Origin: Limiplasma sp048370855
Lineage (GTDB): Bacteria; Bacillota; Clostridia; Christensenellales; Aristaeellaceae
Length of the DNA stretch: 64,000 nucleotides
Direction: 5' to 3'
NCBI GenBank assembly: GCA_048370855.1
Contig: DBGEOK010000039.1
Coordinates: 1 to 64,000 of the forward strand
In this document: positions 18,177 to 25,533 of the stretch, in pieces
Layout of the letters: each line of letters begins with the position of its first letter
Position numbering within the stretch: the stretch's first letter is position 1
The notes under the pieces: generated by a model
What the model was told of the DNA's origin: nothing
Seen by the model: only the letters and a program-made list of their open reading frames with translations
The model's database searches: none
Translations under genes and position numbers: made by a program

Positions 18177-19635
18177 GGTCGTTCTCCTCCGCCTTCTTTT
18201 CGGACAGCCGGCGCTCGGCGTCCAGGCTCTGATCGGTTCGAGGGGGCGGCACGGGATAATCGCCCGTAAAGCATCCGTTGCAAAAGCCGCACTTGGATTG
18301 GTCCGCCAGCAGGGGAAGGTAGTCTACATTTAAAAACCCGAGGCTGTCCGCGCCGATGATGCGGCATATCTCCTCCACGCTGTGGTGGGCGGCGATGAGA
18401 TGGTCGGTGGAGTCGATATCGGTGCCGAAGTAACAGGGATGCCTGAAGGGCGGGGAGGATAGGCGCATGTGAACCTCCTTGGCTCCGGCCTCCCTCAGCA
18501 GGCTGACGATGCGCGCGCTGGTGGTACCGCGCACGATCGAATCGTCAATCAGCACGACGCGCTTGTCCCGCACGGTGGAGGAAACGGCGTTAAGCTTGAT
18601 GCGCACGCTGTTTTGCCGCTGCTGCTGCTCCGGCTGGATAAAGGTGCGGCCGATATATTTGTTTTTGATAAAGCCGATGCCGTAGGGGATGCCGCTTTGG
18701 CGCGAATAGCCGATCGCCGCGTCGATGCCGCTGTCCGGCACGCCCACGACCACGTCCGCCTGTACGGGATGCTCCAGGGCGAGGAAGGAGCCGGCGCGGA
18801 GCCGCGCCACATGCACGGAGCTGCCGTCCACCACGCTGTCCGGCCGGGCAAAATAGATAAACTCGAACACGCAAAGGGAGCTCGAGCACTGTTGAGGGCT
18901 GTGGAGGCTTTGCACCCCCTCCGCGGATACCACGACCACCTCTCCGGGCTCCACGTCGCGCAGAAAGGTCGCGCCAATCGCGTCCAGCGCGCAGGTTTCG
19001 CTGGCAAAAACGGTTCCGCCGTCCAGCTCGCCCATGCAAAGCGGGCGAAAGCCGTGAGGATCGCGTACCGCGATCAGCTTTTGCTGGCTCATGACGACCA
19101 GCGAGTACGCGCCCTGAATGCGGTCCATGGTATGCAAGACGGCTTCCTCGATGCTGTCCGCCTTGAGGCGCTCCTGCGTGATGATGTACGCGATGACCTC
19201 GGTATCGCTGGTGGAATGGAAAATGGCCCCGCCCAGCTCCAGCTCCTTCCTCAATTCCAAGGCGTTGACAAGGTTGCCGTTGTGGCACAGCGCCATGGAG
19301 CCCTTTTGATGGTTAACCAGCATGGGCTGGGCGTTGCGCCTGCTTTGCGTTCCCGTGGTGGCATAGCGGCAGTGGCCCACCGCCATGTCGCCCTCGCTCA
19401 GCCGTTCCAGTACGTCGCGGGTAAACACCTCGTTGACAAGGCCCACGTCCTTGTGGCAGTCGATGACGCCGTCTGAATTGACGGCGATCCCGCAGCTTTC
19501 CTGTCCCCGGTGCTGCAGGGCGTACAGCGCGTGATAGGCCGCCGGCGCCACGTCGATACTGCCGCGACGCCGCAGGTATATGCCAAATACCCCGCATTCC
19601 TCATGCAGATGATCAAAAACAGGCATGCGATTCAC
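18166..19635 (-). CDS. purF: Amidophosphoribosyltransferase
   Basis: This is the first committed step of purine synthesis: PRPP plus glutamine give phosphoribosylamine. The 489-residue enzyme has a short propeptide before the catalytic Cys (HEECGVFGIY), the glutamine amidotransferase domain, and a PRTase domain with VVLIDDSIVRGTT. It appears to be the Fe-S, B. subtilis-like form: cysteines occur at the expected late positions (PCYFGTDID and KCGFCNGCFTGDYP). The frame can start at GTG 19635, whose last bases overlap the purC TGA (GTGA), or at ATG 19626; neither has a strong SD. Confidence 0.94.
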   Translation of the reverse strand: MNRMPVFDHLHEECGVFGIYLRRRGSIDVAPAAYHALYALQHRGQESCGIAVNSDGVIDCHKDVGLVNEVFTRDVLERLSEGDMAVGHCRYATTGTQSRRNAQPMLVNHQKGSMALCHNGNLVNALELRKELELGGAIFHSTSDTEVIAYIITQERLKADSIEEAVLHTMDRIQGAYSLVVMSQQKLIAVRDPHGFRPLCMGELDGGTVFASETCALDAIGATFLRDVEPGEVVVVSAEGVQSLHSPQQCSSSLCVFEFIYFARPDSVVDGSSVHVARLRAGSFLALEHPVQADVVVGVPDSGIDAAIGYSRQSGIPYGIGFIKNKYIGRTFIQPEQQQRQNSVRIKLNAVSSTVRDKRVVLIDDSIVRGTTSARIVSLLREAGAKEVHMRLSSPPFRHPCYFGTDIDSTDHLIAAHHSVEEICRIIGADSLGFLNVDYLPLLADQSKCGFCNGCFTGDYPVPPPRTDQSLDAERRLSEKKAEENDHEK

Positions 19636-20342
19636 TCACCCATCAGCCGCTTCATAATTTCCTGATAAGCGCCCTCCACGCCGCCCAGGTCGCGGCGGAA
19701 ACGGTCTTTGTCCAGCTTTTCATGGGTCACGCTGTCCCAAAAGCGGCAGGTGTCGGGGCTGATTTCATCCGCCAGCACGATTGTGCCGTCCGCGGTCCTG
19801 CCAAACTCCAGCTTGAAGTCGATCAGCTCGATGTTGAGATCCTTCAGGTAAGCGGTAAGCACGGCGTTTACCTTCAGGCTGTATTCGCAGATGAGGGCAA
19901 GCTCCGCTTCGGTCGCCCAGCCCATGGCGGCTATGTGGTAACGGTTCACCATCGGATCGCCCAGCTCGTCGTCCTTATAGCAAAATTCAAGCACGGTGCT
20001 GGAAAGCTTGACGCCCTCCGGCAGGCCAAGGCGCTTGGAGAGGCTTCCCGCGGCGATGTTGCGGACGATCACCTCCAGCGGCACGATGGAAACCTTCTTT
20101 ACAAGGGTTTCCCGGTCGCTGATTTCCTCCACAAAATGGGTGGGGACCCCATGCCGCTCCAACAGCTTCATCAAATGGTTTGTGACGCGGTTGTTAATGG
20201 CGCCCTTGCCCTCGATGCTCCCTTTTTTCAGGCCGTTGAAGGCGGTTGCGTCGTCCTTATAGTCCACCAGCACCAGCGTGGGGTCGTCGGTGGCAAACAC
20301 CTTTTTGGCCTTTCCCTCATAGAGCTGTTCCAGCTTCTTCAT
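19632..20342 (-). CDS. purC: SAICAR synthase
   Basis: This is phosphoribosylaminoimidazole-succinocarboxamide synthase, which joins CAIR and aspartate with ATP. The 236-residue protein of the short bacterial type shows EGKAKKVFATDD, KDDATAFNG, KKVSIVPLEVIVRN, the FCYKDDELGDP segment and DEISPDTCRFWD. ATG 20342 follows GGGAGG by 8 bases; an upstream TTG at 20348 is too close to that SD. purB, the partner lyase, is not in this window. Confidence 0.95.
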   Translation of the reverse strand: MKKLEQLYEGKAKKVFATDDPTLVLVDYKDDATAFNGLKKGSIEGKGAINNRVTNHLMKLLERHGVPTHFVEEISDRETLVKKVSIVPLEVIVRNIAAGSLSKRLGLPEGVKLSSTVLEFCYKDDELGDPMVNRYHIAAMGWATEAELALICEYSLKVNAVLTAYLKDLNIELIDFKLEFGRTADGTIVLADEISPDTCRFWDSVTHEKLDKDRFRRDLGGVEGAYQEIMKRLMGE

Positions 20343-20395
20343 CTTCAATTCCTCCCTGCGTTGCTATGCTTGTATGGTTTCCGGTTTTCGGACGA

Positions 20396-20878
20396 TTACA
20401 CGGTAAGCGCCGCGTCCTTGGCCAAAACCGCCTGGCGCTGGGCCTCGCGCTGCTTCTTGAGCCGCTCCGCCAGTTCCGCGTCCTCAACGGCGAGAATTTG
20501 GGCCGCCAGCAGGGCGGCGTTTTCCGCTCCGTTGATGGCCACGGTCGCTACGGGAATGCCGGCGGGCATTTGCACGGTAGACAGAAGCGCGTCCAGCCCG
20601 TCCAGCGCGCTGGCCTTCACCGGGATGCCAACGACCGGGAGCACGGTCTGCGCGGCCAGAGCGCCCGCCAGGTGCGCCGCCTTGCCCGCCGCCGCGATCA
20701 GCACGCCGAAGCCGTTTTCGCTTGCGGACCGGGCAAAGGCCCCCGCTTCGGCGGGCGTGCGATGCGCGGAATACACATGCGCCTCGTATGGAATGTTCAG
20801 GTTTTGAAGAGCCTTGAAACAACCATCCAGCACGGGCAGATCGCTGTCCGAGCCCATGACGACGGCAACCTTTTTCAT
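20396..20878 (-). CDS. purE: N5-CAIR mutase (PurE, class I)
   Basis: PurE makes CAIR from N5-CAIR (class I). The 160-residue product shows VVMGSDSDLPVLDG near the N terminus, YSAHRTPAEAGAFA, AAAGKAAHLAGALAAQT and the MPAGIPVATVAING block. There is no purK in the operon, so its partner is elsewhere or the organism relies on high CO2. ATG 20878 lies after GAGGAGGG; the frame opens 15 bases earlier but that start has no SD. It is the first structural gene of the pur operon, 11 bases after the stop of a leader ORF. Confidence 0.95.
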   Translation of the reverse strand: MKKVAVVMGSDSDLPVLDGCFKALQNLNIPYEAHVYSAHRTPAEAGAFARSASENGFGVLIAAAGKAAHLAGALAAQTVLPVVGIPVKASALDGLDALLSTVQMPAGIPVATVAINGAENAALLAAQILAVEDAELAERLKKQREAQRQAVLAKDAALTV

Positions 20879-20889
20879 GGAATCCCTCC

Positions 20890-21030
20890 TCAAACCGGCG
20901 CGAAAAAAGCAGCCCCGCGGGCATATGCCAAGGAGCCGCTTATTGGCGCCGGGTTAGCATGCTTTGAAAGGAGAAGGCGCGCGCGACAAGCCGCAAGGCC
21001 GGGAAGGGTCGAAAGCATTGGGCGCGTCAC
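20890..21030 (-). CDS. Candidate 46-codon leader ORF of the pur operon
   Basis: In the 5' leader between the pur promoter and purE, GTG 21030 is preceded by AAGGAGG at 7 bases. It opens a 46-codon frame (MTRPMLSTLPGLAA...) that ends at TGA 20890-20892, just before the purE SD. The terminator-like hairpin at 20903-20939 lies inside its last codons (SGSLAYARGAAFF). A ribosome translating this far would therefore prevent hairpin formation. I do not recognise the peptide, and it has no run of a single rare or regulatory codon. It could be a true leader peptide that controls attenuation, or a chance frame in GC-rich sequence; the good SD favours the first. Confidence 0.45.
   Translation of the reverse strand: MTRPMLSTLPGLAACRARLLLSKHANPAPISGSLAYARGAAFFAPV
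20903..20939 (-). terminator. Terminator-like hairpin in the pur leader (possible attenuator)
   Basis: On the minus strand GCGGCTCC pairs with GGGGCTGC across a 15-base loop (two G-U pairs) and is followed by six T. It is placed about 120 bases after the promoter and 25 bases before purE, where an attenuator would be expected. An upstream pairing of ATGCTTT with AAAGCAT (within about 20957-21017) may take part in an alternative fold. No known riboswitch class fits. Confidence 0.5.
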
Positions 21031-21063
21031 GGGCGTTCCTCCTTCTTTCCGAACAATAGGGAC

Positions 21064-21092
21064 ATTCTATCGGAAAACGGCCGGGTTGTCAA
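21064..21092 (-). promoter_or_regulatory. Promoter of the pur operon
   Basis: On the minus strand the -35 TTGACA (21092-21087) and the -10 TAGAAT (21069-21064) are 17 bases apart. Transcription should begin near 21057, giving a leader of about 180 bases before purE. Confidence 0.8.
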
Positions 21093-21096
21093 GCGA

Positions 21097-21140
21097 AAAT
21101 ACGAACATTAAATCGTAAATTCAAATTATTGTTTGATATA
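21097..21140. promoter_or_regulatory. Candidate pair of PurR boxes
   Basis: AAATACGAACATT at 21097-21109 matches the B. subtilis PurBox AWWWCCGAACWWT at 12 of 13 positions, next to the -35 of the pur promoter. A weaker inverted box (ATTGTTTGATATA, 21128-21140, about 10 of 13) lies 18 bases further out. This reproduces the inverted pair arrangement known for PurR operators, where the spacing is usually 16-17. The second box overlaps a TATAAT (21137-21142) that could be the -10 of the divergent regulator gene. Confidence 0.6.
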
Positions 21141-21403
21141 ATGCGAAATTTCGCGCTTAGCCGCCCGTAAGCTGAGCGGGAATGCTCGCGCGCGTTCCAC
21201 GCCAAGGGGCGTCCTCGGGCTTGGGGCGGTTTTTTATTTATTTCAGGCTGCGGCGTCACTGGGCAAATCCGCAATTTTTGCCGCCGCGCCTGGGATGCAA
21301 CCGGGGGTTTCCATCCTTTTTTTCAAAAGCGCCCCCAAGTGGATGGCGGTTGCGGCTTTGCAATGATATGATAGGGCTGAAAAAAGTAAGGGAGGGTTTC
21401 AAC

Positions 21404-22312
21404 GTGAGCTTTGGAGAAAATCTGCAGTTCCTTCGCAAGCGGCACGATATGACGCAAGAGGCGCTTGCGGAAAAGATGGAGGTATCCCGCCAAACGGTAT
21501 CCAAATGGGAAGCGGACGCGTGCTATCCTGAAATGGAGAAGCTGATCCAGCTTTGCGGGTTGTTCTCATGCGGCATGGATACGCTTTTGCGCGGCGACGC
21601 CGCCGAAAGCTACGCCGAGGATACCGTCGGCTACGACCGCCATATGAACCGCTTTACCGCCGTATTATGCGGCGGCGTTGCGCTTGTGCTGCTGTCGGTG
21701 GCGCTGCTGCTGGTCATGGCGGCTTTTCATGTAAACGATGCGGTATGCGGCATGGTCTTCTTTACGCTGCTGACGGCGGCTGGGGCCGGCCTGATTTTAG
21801 GCGCGCTCCGCCACGGCCAGTTCGTCAAGGACAATCCGTTTATCAAGCCCTTTTATACCCGTGAGCGGGTAGAGCGCTTCAACAGAGCTTTTCCGCTTTT
21901 CATCGTCATTCCCACGGTGCTGGTCATGCTGGGCCTTGCCGGGCTCATGGGCATGGACGCGCTGCCGACGCCTCCCGGCCTGGACCGGGAGCAATATGCA
22001 ATGCTGATGACGGCCGGCTTTATGGCGCTGCTGGCCATTGCCGCTCCCGGCTATATATACGGCGGCATGCAGAAGGGAAAATACAACGTGGAGGATTACA
22101 ACCTCGAAAACGATCCCCAGTCCCCCGAGGGCAGGCGCAGCAGGAAAACGGGCGCGCTGTGCGGCGTCATCATGCTGACGGCCACGGCGGTCTATATCCT
22201 GCTGGGCCTTGGGTGGGATCAATGGAAGGAGGCCTGGATTGCTTTTCCCGTGGGCGGGGTGCTGTGCGCCGTCGCGCCGGGGCTGGTAACGCTCATGGAG
22301 AAGCGGAAATAG
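21404..22312 (+). CDS. Membrane-anchored XRE-family helix-turn-helix regulator
   Basis: The 302-residue protein has an N-terminal Cro/XRE DNA-binding domain: NLQFLRKRHDMTQEALAEKMEVSRQTVSKWE is the helix-turn-helix region, residues about 5-37. Several hydrophobic segments follow: about 85-110, 112-133, 170-195, 210-230 and two near the C terminus. Such HTH-plus-membrane proteins usually regulate neighbouring genes in response to envelope state. GTG 21404 lies 8 bases after GGGAGGG; an ATG at 21369 in the same frame lacks an SD. It is divergent from the pur operon and convergent with the radical SAM gene. The signal it senses is unknown. Confidence 0.8.
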   Translation: MSFGENLQFLRKRHDMTQEALAEKMEVSRQTVSKWEADACYPEMEKLIQLCGLFSCGMDTLLRGDAAESYAEDTVGYDRHMNRFTAVLCGGVALVLLSVALLLVMAAFHVNDAVCGMVFFTLLTAAGAGLILGALRHGQFVKDNPFIKPFYTRERVERFNRAFPLFIVIPTVLVMLGLAGLMGMDALPTPPGLDREQYAMLMTAGFMALLAIAAPGYIYGGMQKGKYNVEDYNLENDPQSPEGRRSRKTGALCGVIMLTATAVYILLGLGWDQWKEAWIAFPVGGVLCAVAPGLVTLMEKRK

Positions 22313-22343
22313 GAGCCTTCAAAAGCCAGCGGACGCTTCCGGG

Positions 22344-23468
22344 TTACAGCACCAGGTCGCCCGGCCTGTACCCCGGAGGAAGCTCCTCCTCGTCTAAAAA
22401 GGGGAAACGGTCGTCGCGCAGGATCGGCAAAAAGGCCGCATAAGGCATTCTGGAAAACTCGCAGGCATAGCTGCTGGCGCCAAACCATCCTCCCTCCTTG
22501 GCGCGCAGGTTTAAATCCCGCGCAAATTTTGTACGGTTGGAGCAATCGTGAACCGCCAGGGCCCAGCCTTCGTCATCCGCCGTTTTCATCAGGTCCAGCG
22601 TCAATTCTCTGCTCCAAACGGGGGAAACGTACCCGTGCCTGGAAAGGTACAGGTTTTCTCCCTCATAGTTACCAAGGTTGTTAGGGTTTACGTGCAGCTC
22701 CGCGCAATTGATAAAATCAAGCCCTGTATCCAGGATCGCTTGCTTCTTTTGGAAAAAGGCGTCGAAAAATTCCGGCGTCATGGGCGTTTCAATGCCGACG
22801 GATGGGATATGCCTTTTGGCGATTTCAATATTTTCAATTACGCGGTCCGCGCAGCCGGAGGCCCCCAGGTTGAAGCGGATCTCGTTAAGCCCGGCCTTGC
22901 CCAAAGCCTCCAGCGTCCGCTCCGTCGCAAGCGTCCCGTTCGTATACAGGTGCTGGTAGACCTGCGCGCGGTGGAAGACGGAGATAATGGAATAGTATTT
23001 TTCGATTTCCATGAAGGGTTCCAGATACACGTAGGAGATCCCGGTGGGCTTTTGCTGGATGGAAAGCAGCAGATCCAGGTCTTTCTCATAAAACTTTGTG
23101 CCGCCGATCTCCCAAAGCCCTTCGCCGATTGGGGGAATGCGGTCCAGCTCGCCGTAATCATAGCAGAATTTGCACGCGAGGTTGCATTTGTTGGTTTTTC
23201 TGACGGCGCTCAGGCCGGTGCCCAGCAGGCAGGAGCGGCATCCCTTGGGGAATTTGCGGTCGTCGCCCACGTAATACGTCCGGTTTTCCAGCGTTTTGAG
23301 CCGCTTGATTTCCGACGTCTTCCGGGCGATCCGGTCGTCGACCGCCGCCTCGATCTGCGCGAAGGCGGCGAACGCGATTTCTTGCTGCCGCGTCAGGATT
23401 TCCTCCTCCTCAGGCAGCAGCGCGAAATATTCAAACCAGGATAGCGCGTCTTTTTTGGAAATCTTCAT
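22344..23468 (-). CDS. Radical SAM protein of unknown substrate
   Basis: The 374-residue enzyme carries the 4Fe-4S/SAM motif CxxxCxxC as CNLACKFCYDYGE (about residues 96-108). It is preceded by FPKGCRSCLLGTGL, which adds two cysteines that could hold a second cluster or a structural metal. The core shows barrel-like patterns (SYVYLEPFMEIEKYY, HLYTNGTLATERTLEALG, EIRFNLGASGC). A C-terminal region contains HDCSNRTKFARDLN. AAAGGAGG lies 7 bases before ATG 23468. The gene stands alone, convergent with the HTH gene 31 bases away. I do not recognise a named subfamily, and no peptide or tRNA substrate gene lies beside it. Confidence 0.8.
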   Translation of the reverse strand: MKISKKDALSWFEYFALLPEEEEILTRQQEIAFAAFAQIEAAVDDRIARKTSEIKRLKTLENRTYYVGDDRKFPKGCRSCLLGTGLSAVRKTNKCNLACKFCYDYGELDRIPPIGEGLWEIGGTKFYEKDLDLLLSIQQKPTGISYVYLEPFMEIEKYYSIISVFHRAQVYQHLYTNGTLATERTLEALGKAGLNEIRFNLGASGCADRVIENIEIAKRHIPSVGIETPMTPEFFDAFFQKKQAILDTGLDFINCAELHVNPNNLGNYEGENLYLSRHGYVSPVWSRELTLDLMKTADDEGWALAVHDCSNRTKFARDLNLRAKEGGWFGASSYACEFSRMPYAAFLPILRDDRFPFLDEEELPPGYRPGDLVL

Positions 23469-23694
23469 GGTTCCGCCTCCTTTGCGCCGGTTTGCGCGTC
23501 CCAGGGGCGTCCGCCGCGAAGCCGCGCCGGGGTCCCTCTCTTTCCATATCTATGCCTGAAAACCGCGGCCTTACCGCAGGCGGCCGCTTTTGGCGAACAC
23601 GCATACCCGCCGCCGTTTTGTCCTCGTCATCCCGGTCAAAACCATCGGCGCCAGGAAATCAAAATACGCGCTTGACCGCCCGATCGCCGATAAA

Positions 23695-23719
23695 GGGCGT
23701 CTACTGCGCCCGGACGCCC
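23695..23719 (-). terminator. Possible terminator after the CAP-domain gene
   Basis: On the minus strand GGGCGTC and GACGCCC pair around an 11-base loop and are followed by TTTA. It starts just after the stop of the CAP-domain gene. The stem is only 7 bp and the T-run short, so this is tentative. The rest of the gap 23469-23723 holds nothing recognisable. Confidence 0.35.
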
Positions 23720-23723
23720 CGGC

Positions 23724-24935
23724 TTACGGGGCGACTTTGACGGCGGAGCTGTATTCGCTGTACACGCGCTTCCCGCCAGCGTTTTTATATGCCCGCACCT
23801 TGTAATAATAGGCTCGTGACAGGTCCTCATGCAAAAGCTTGAGCGTCCAGCGCCGGGTGGTGGCCTGCTCGTCCACCTTGGTATATGCGCCGGCCTTGCT
23901 TGCGCTGCGGTAGAGGACATAGCCGGAAGCTCCCTTGACGTAAACGGAGAGGCTGGTGTGCTTTGCGTAGGCGGTAGCTGTCAGCGCGGGCTTGCGGTCC
24001 TTGATGGTGTCGGCGGTTACGGCGGCGGCGTTGCCGGCGGAGCCGGCGCCGCCGATGGTAACGGTACACTTGGCTTCGGCAAGCCCGGGGGCCTTCACGG
24101 TCAGCGTGCCGGACCCCGCTTTTTTGCGCTTGACCGTGCCGTTTTTCAGCACGGTAAAAACGCCGGGATTGCCGCTGCGGTAGGTAAGCGCGTCTGAATT
24201 GCATTTGCCGATTTGAACGCCGTAACGGTCGTAGAGGTACGCCGACGCTTCCGCGGACGCCCTGGTTTTGAGGTTGAGGTCGTTCACGCGCAGCTCAAAG
24301 CGCTTGTGGCTGTTATCGGCGCGGGCATACATATCCTTGCTGATCTCAACCTGGACGCCGCGCCGCTTTCCCGCTTTGGCGGACGCGTCCGCCGCCTTTC
24401 CGGAAAAGCCCTCCGGCTGCTGCTGGAGGTACAGCGCCCAGTAATATTCGTTGTAGCTTCCCTTCACATAAACGCAGGCCAGGCCCGCATGCGTAAAATC
24501 ACCGTCCAGCAAGCTGTCCGCGGCGTTCTTGCCCCAGTCGGCCATCAGGTCGTCCGCGTTTGGATAGCCCGCGGCGATGCATTCGGCCACGGCCAGGCTG
24601 GTCTGGCCGCACGAAAAGCCGTCGTCCACGGTATCATAGGCGGTCAGGTTCGGGCGGTCGTGATCGAAGAGGACAAACAGCTCGGCCGCCCGCTGGATCG
24701 CGGCGTTTTCCAGATCCGCGAGCATGATAAGCGGAGGCAGGCCGTTCTCCTTCCGCAGGGCGTTGATGGCCTTCAGGGCGGAACGGGCGCGGTTTTGATA
24801 GGTCGTCACCGAAAAGGAAACGGTCAGCTTTTTAGCCGAGGCCGCCCGCGCCGGCGTTGAAAGGGGAAAAAGGGCCAGGCATAACGAAAGCACAGCCGCG
24901 CGGCGCAGCGCGGAAAGGAAGCGGGATGAACGCAA
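23724..24935 (-). CDS. Secreted CAP-domain protein with C-terminal Ig/FnIII-like modules
   Basis: The 403-residue exported protein has a signal peptide (hydrophobic stretch AAVLSLCLALFPLS, cleavage near ARA). A SCP/CAP-type domain follows at about residues 45-175, with INALRKENGLPPL, FDHDRPN, CGQTSLAVAECIAAG and YYWALYLQQ in the expected order. An Ig-like repeat region (RSGNPGVFTVLKNGTVKRKK) and a C-terminal FnIII-like segment (GYVLYRSASKAGAYTKV) come next. The start is TTG 24935, with AGGAGG 9 bases upstream. It is the last gene of the probable wbp operon, 88 bases after the GNAT gene. In Clostridia CAP proteins are often wall or spore associated, but no specific role can be read here. Confidence 0.75.
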   Translation of the reverse strand: MRSSRFLSALRRAAVLSLCLALFPLSTPARAASAKKLTVSFSVTTYQNRARSALKAINALRKENGLPPLIMLADLENAAIQRAAELFVLFDHDRPNLTAYDTVDDGFSCGQTSLAVAECIAAGYPNADDLMADWGKNAADSLLDGDFTHAGLACVYVKGSYNEYYWALYLQQQPEGFSGKAADASAKAGKRRGVQVEISKDMYARADNSHKRFELRVNDLNLKTRASAEASAYLYDRYGVQIGKCNSDALTYRSGNPGVFTVLKNGTVKRKKAGSGTLTVKAPGLAEAKCTVTIGGAGSAGNAAAVTADTIKDRKPALTATAYAKHTSLSVYVKGASGYVLYRSASKAGAYTKVDEQATTRRWTLKLLHEDLSRAYYYKVRAYKNAGGKRVYSEYSSAVKVAP

Positions 24936-25023
24936 GAGCTTGCTCCTCCTTTTGAATGATCGGATGGATCGCGGCGGTTAAGACGGCGCGCAAAGGGCTT
25001 GTCCGGTCGCGCCGACGGCGGGC

Positions 25024-25530
25024 CTATCCCTGCGAACCGATGTGCCGGCAGAACTCGGACAGCTCCAGCTCGCTGCCGCCAAACGCCTCGCGCATGGTCC
25101 GCCCGCTCCTGGCAAACCCCATATGGGTGTAGAAGCCCTCCGCGCGAACGTTTTGGGTCAAGGCCCACAGGCACACGTCCGCGCATCCGTTTTCCCGCAG
25201 TTTTGCGAGCGCGGCTTCCATCAGCGGCCTTCCATAGCCCTTTCCGGCGTGCTCCGGCAGCAGGTAAATGCTTACAATTTCGCCATAGCCCTCCCGCTCC
25301 GGCTCCCGCGCGAAGCAGACGTAGGACGTGCCGATCAGCCTTCCGTCCAGGTAAAGCCCCAGCGAAGCGGATGGGTCCGCGCGAAGGGCGCCGATCCACC
25401 GATCCTGGGTCAGCTTATCCAAAAAGCGCTGAGGCAAAATGCCCTGGTAAGCGGACTGCCAGCTTTTGACGTAGATGCAGCCGACTTCCTGAAAATCGTC
25501 CTGCGGCGTCAGCTCCCGAACGATCAGCAT
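25024..25530 (-). CDS. GNAT-family N-acetyltransferase
   Basis: The 168-residue single-domain acetyltransferase shows motif A as EIVSIYLLPEHAGKGYGRPLMEAA (Q/R-x-x-G-x-G/A equivalent: HAGKGYG), and motif B around VCLWALTQNVRAEGFYTHMGF. It starts 3 bases after the stop of wbpE, so it is co-transcribed with the sugar-nucleotide genes. The substrate is unknown. It may act on an amino sugar or on something unrelated, and position alone does not decide. Confidence 0.82.
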   Translation of the reverse strand: MLIVRELTPQDDFQEVGCIYVKSWQSAYQGILPQRFLDKLTQDRWIGALRADPSASLGLYLDGRLIGTSYVCFAREPEREGYGEIVSIYLLPEHAGKGYGRPLMEAALAKLRENGCADVCLWALTQNVRAEGFYTHMGFARSGRTMREAFGGSELELSEFCRHIGSQG

Positions 25531-25533
25531 GGC

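Noticed and set aside
20879..21060. A ZTP, purine or THF riboswitch in the pur leader
   Set aside because: The conserved cores of these classes are not present in order. Only a short CCGUGAC-like stretch resembles part of the ZTP motif, and the 3' half is missing.
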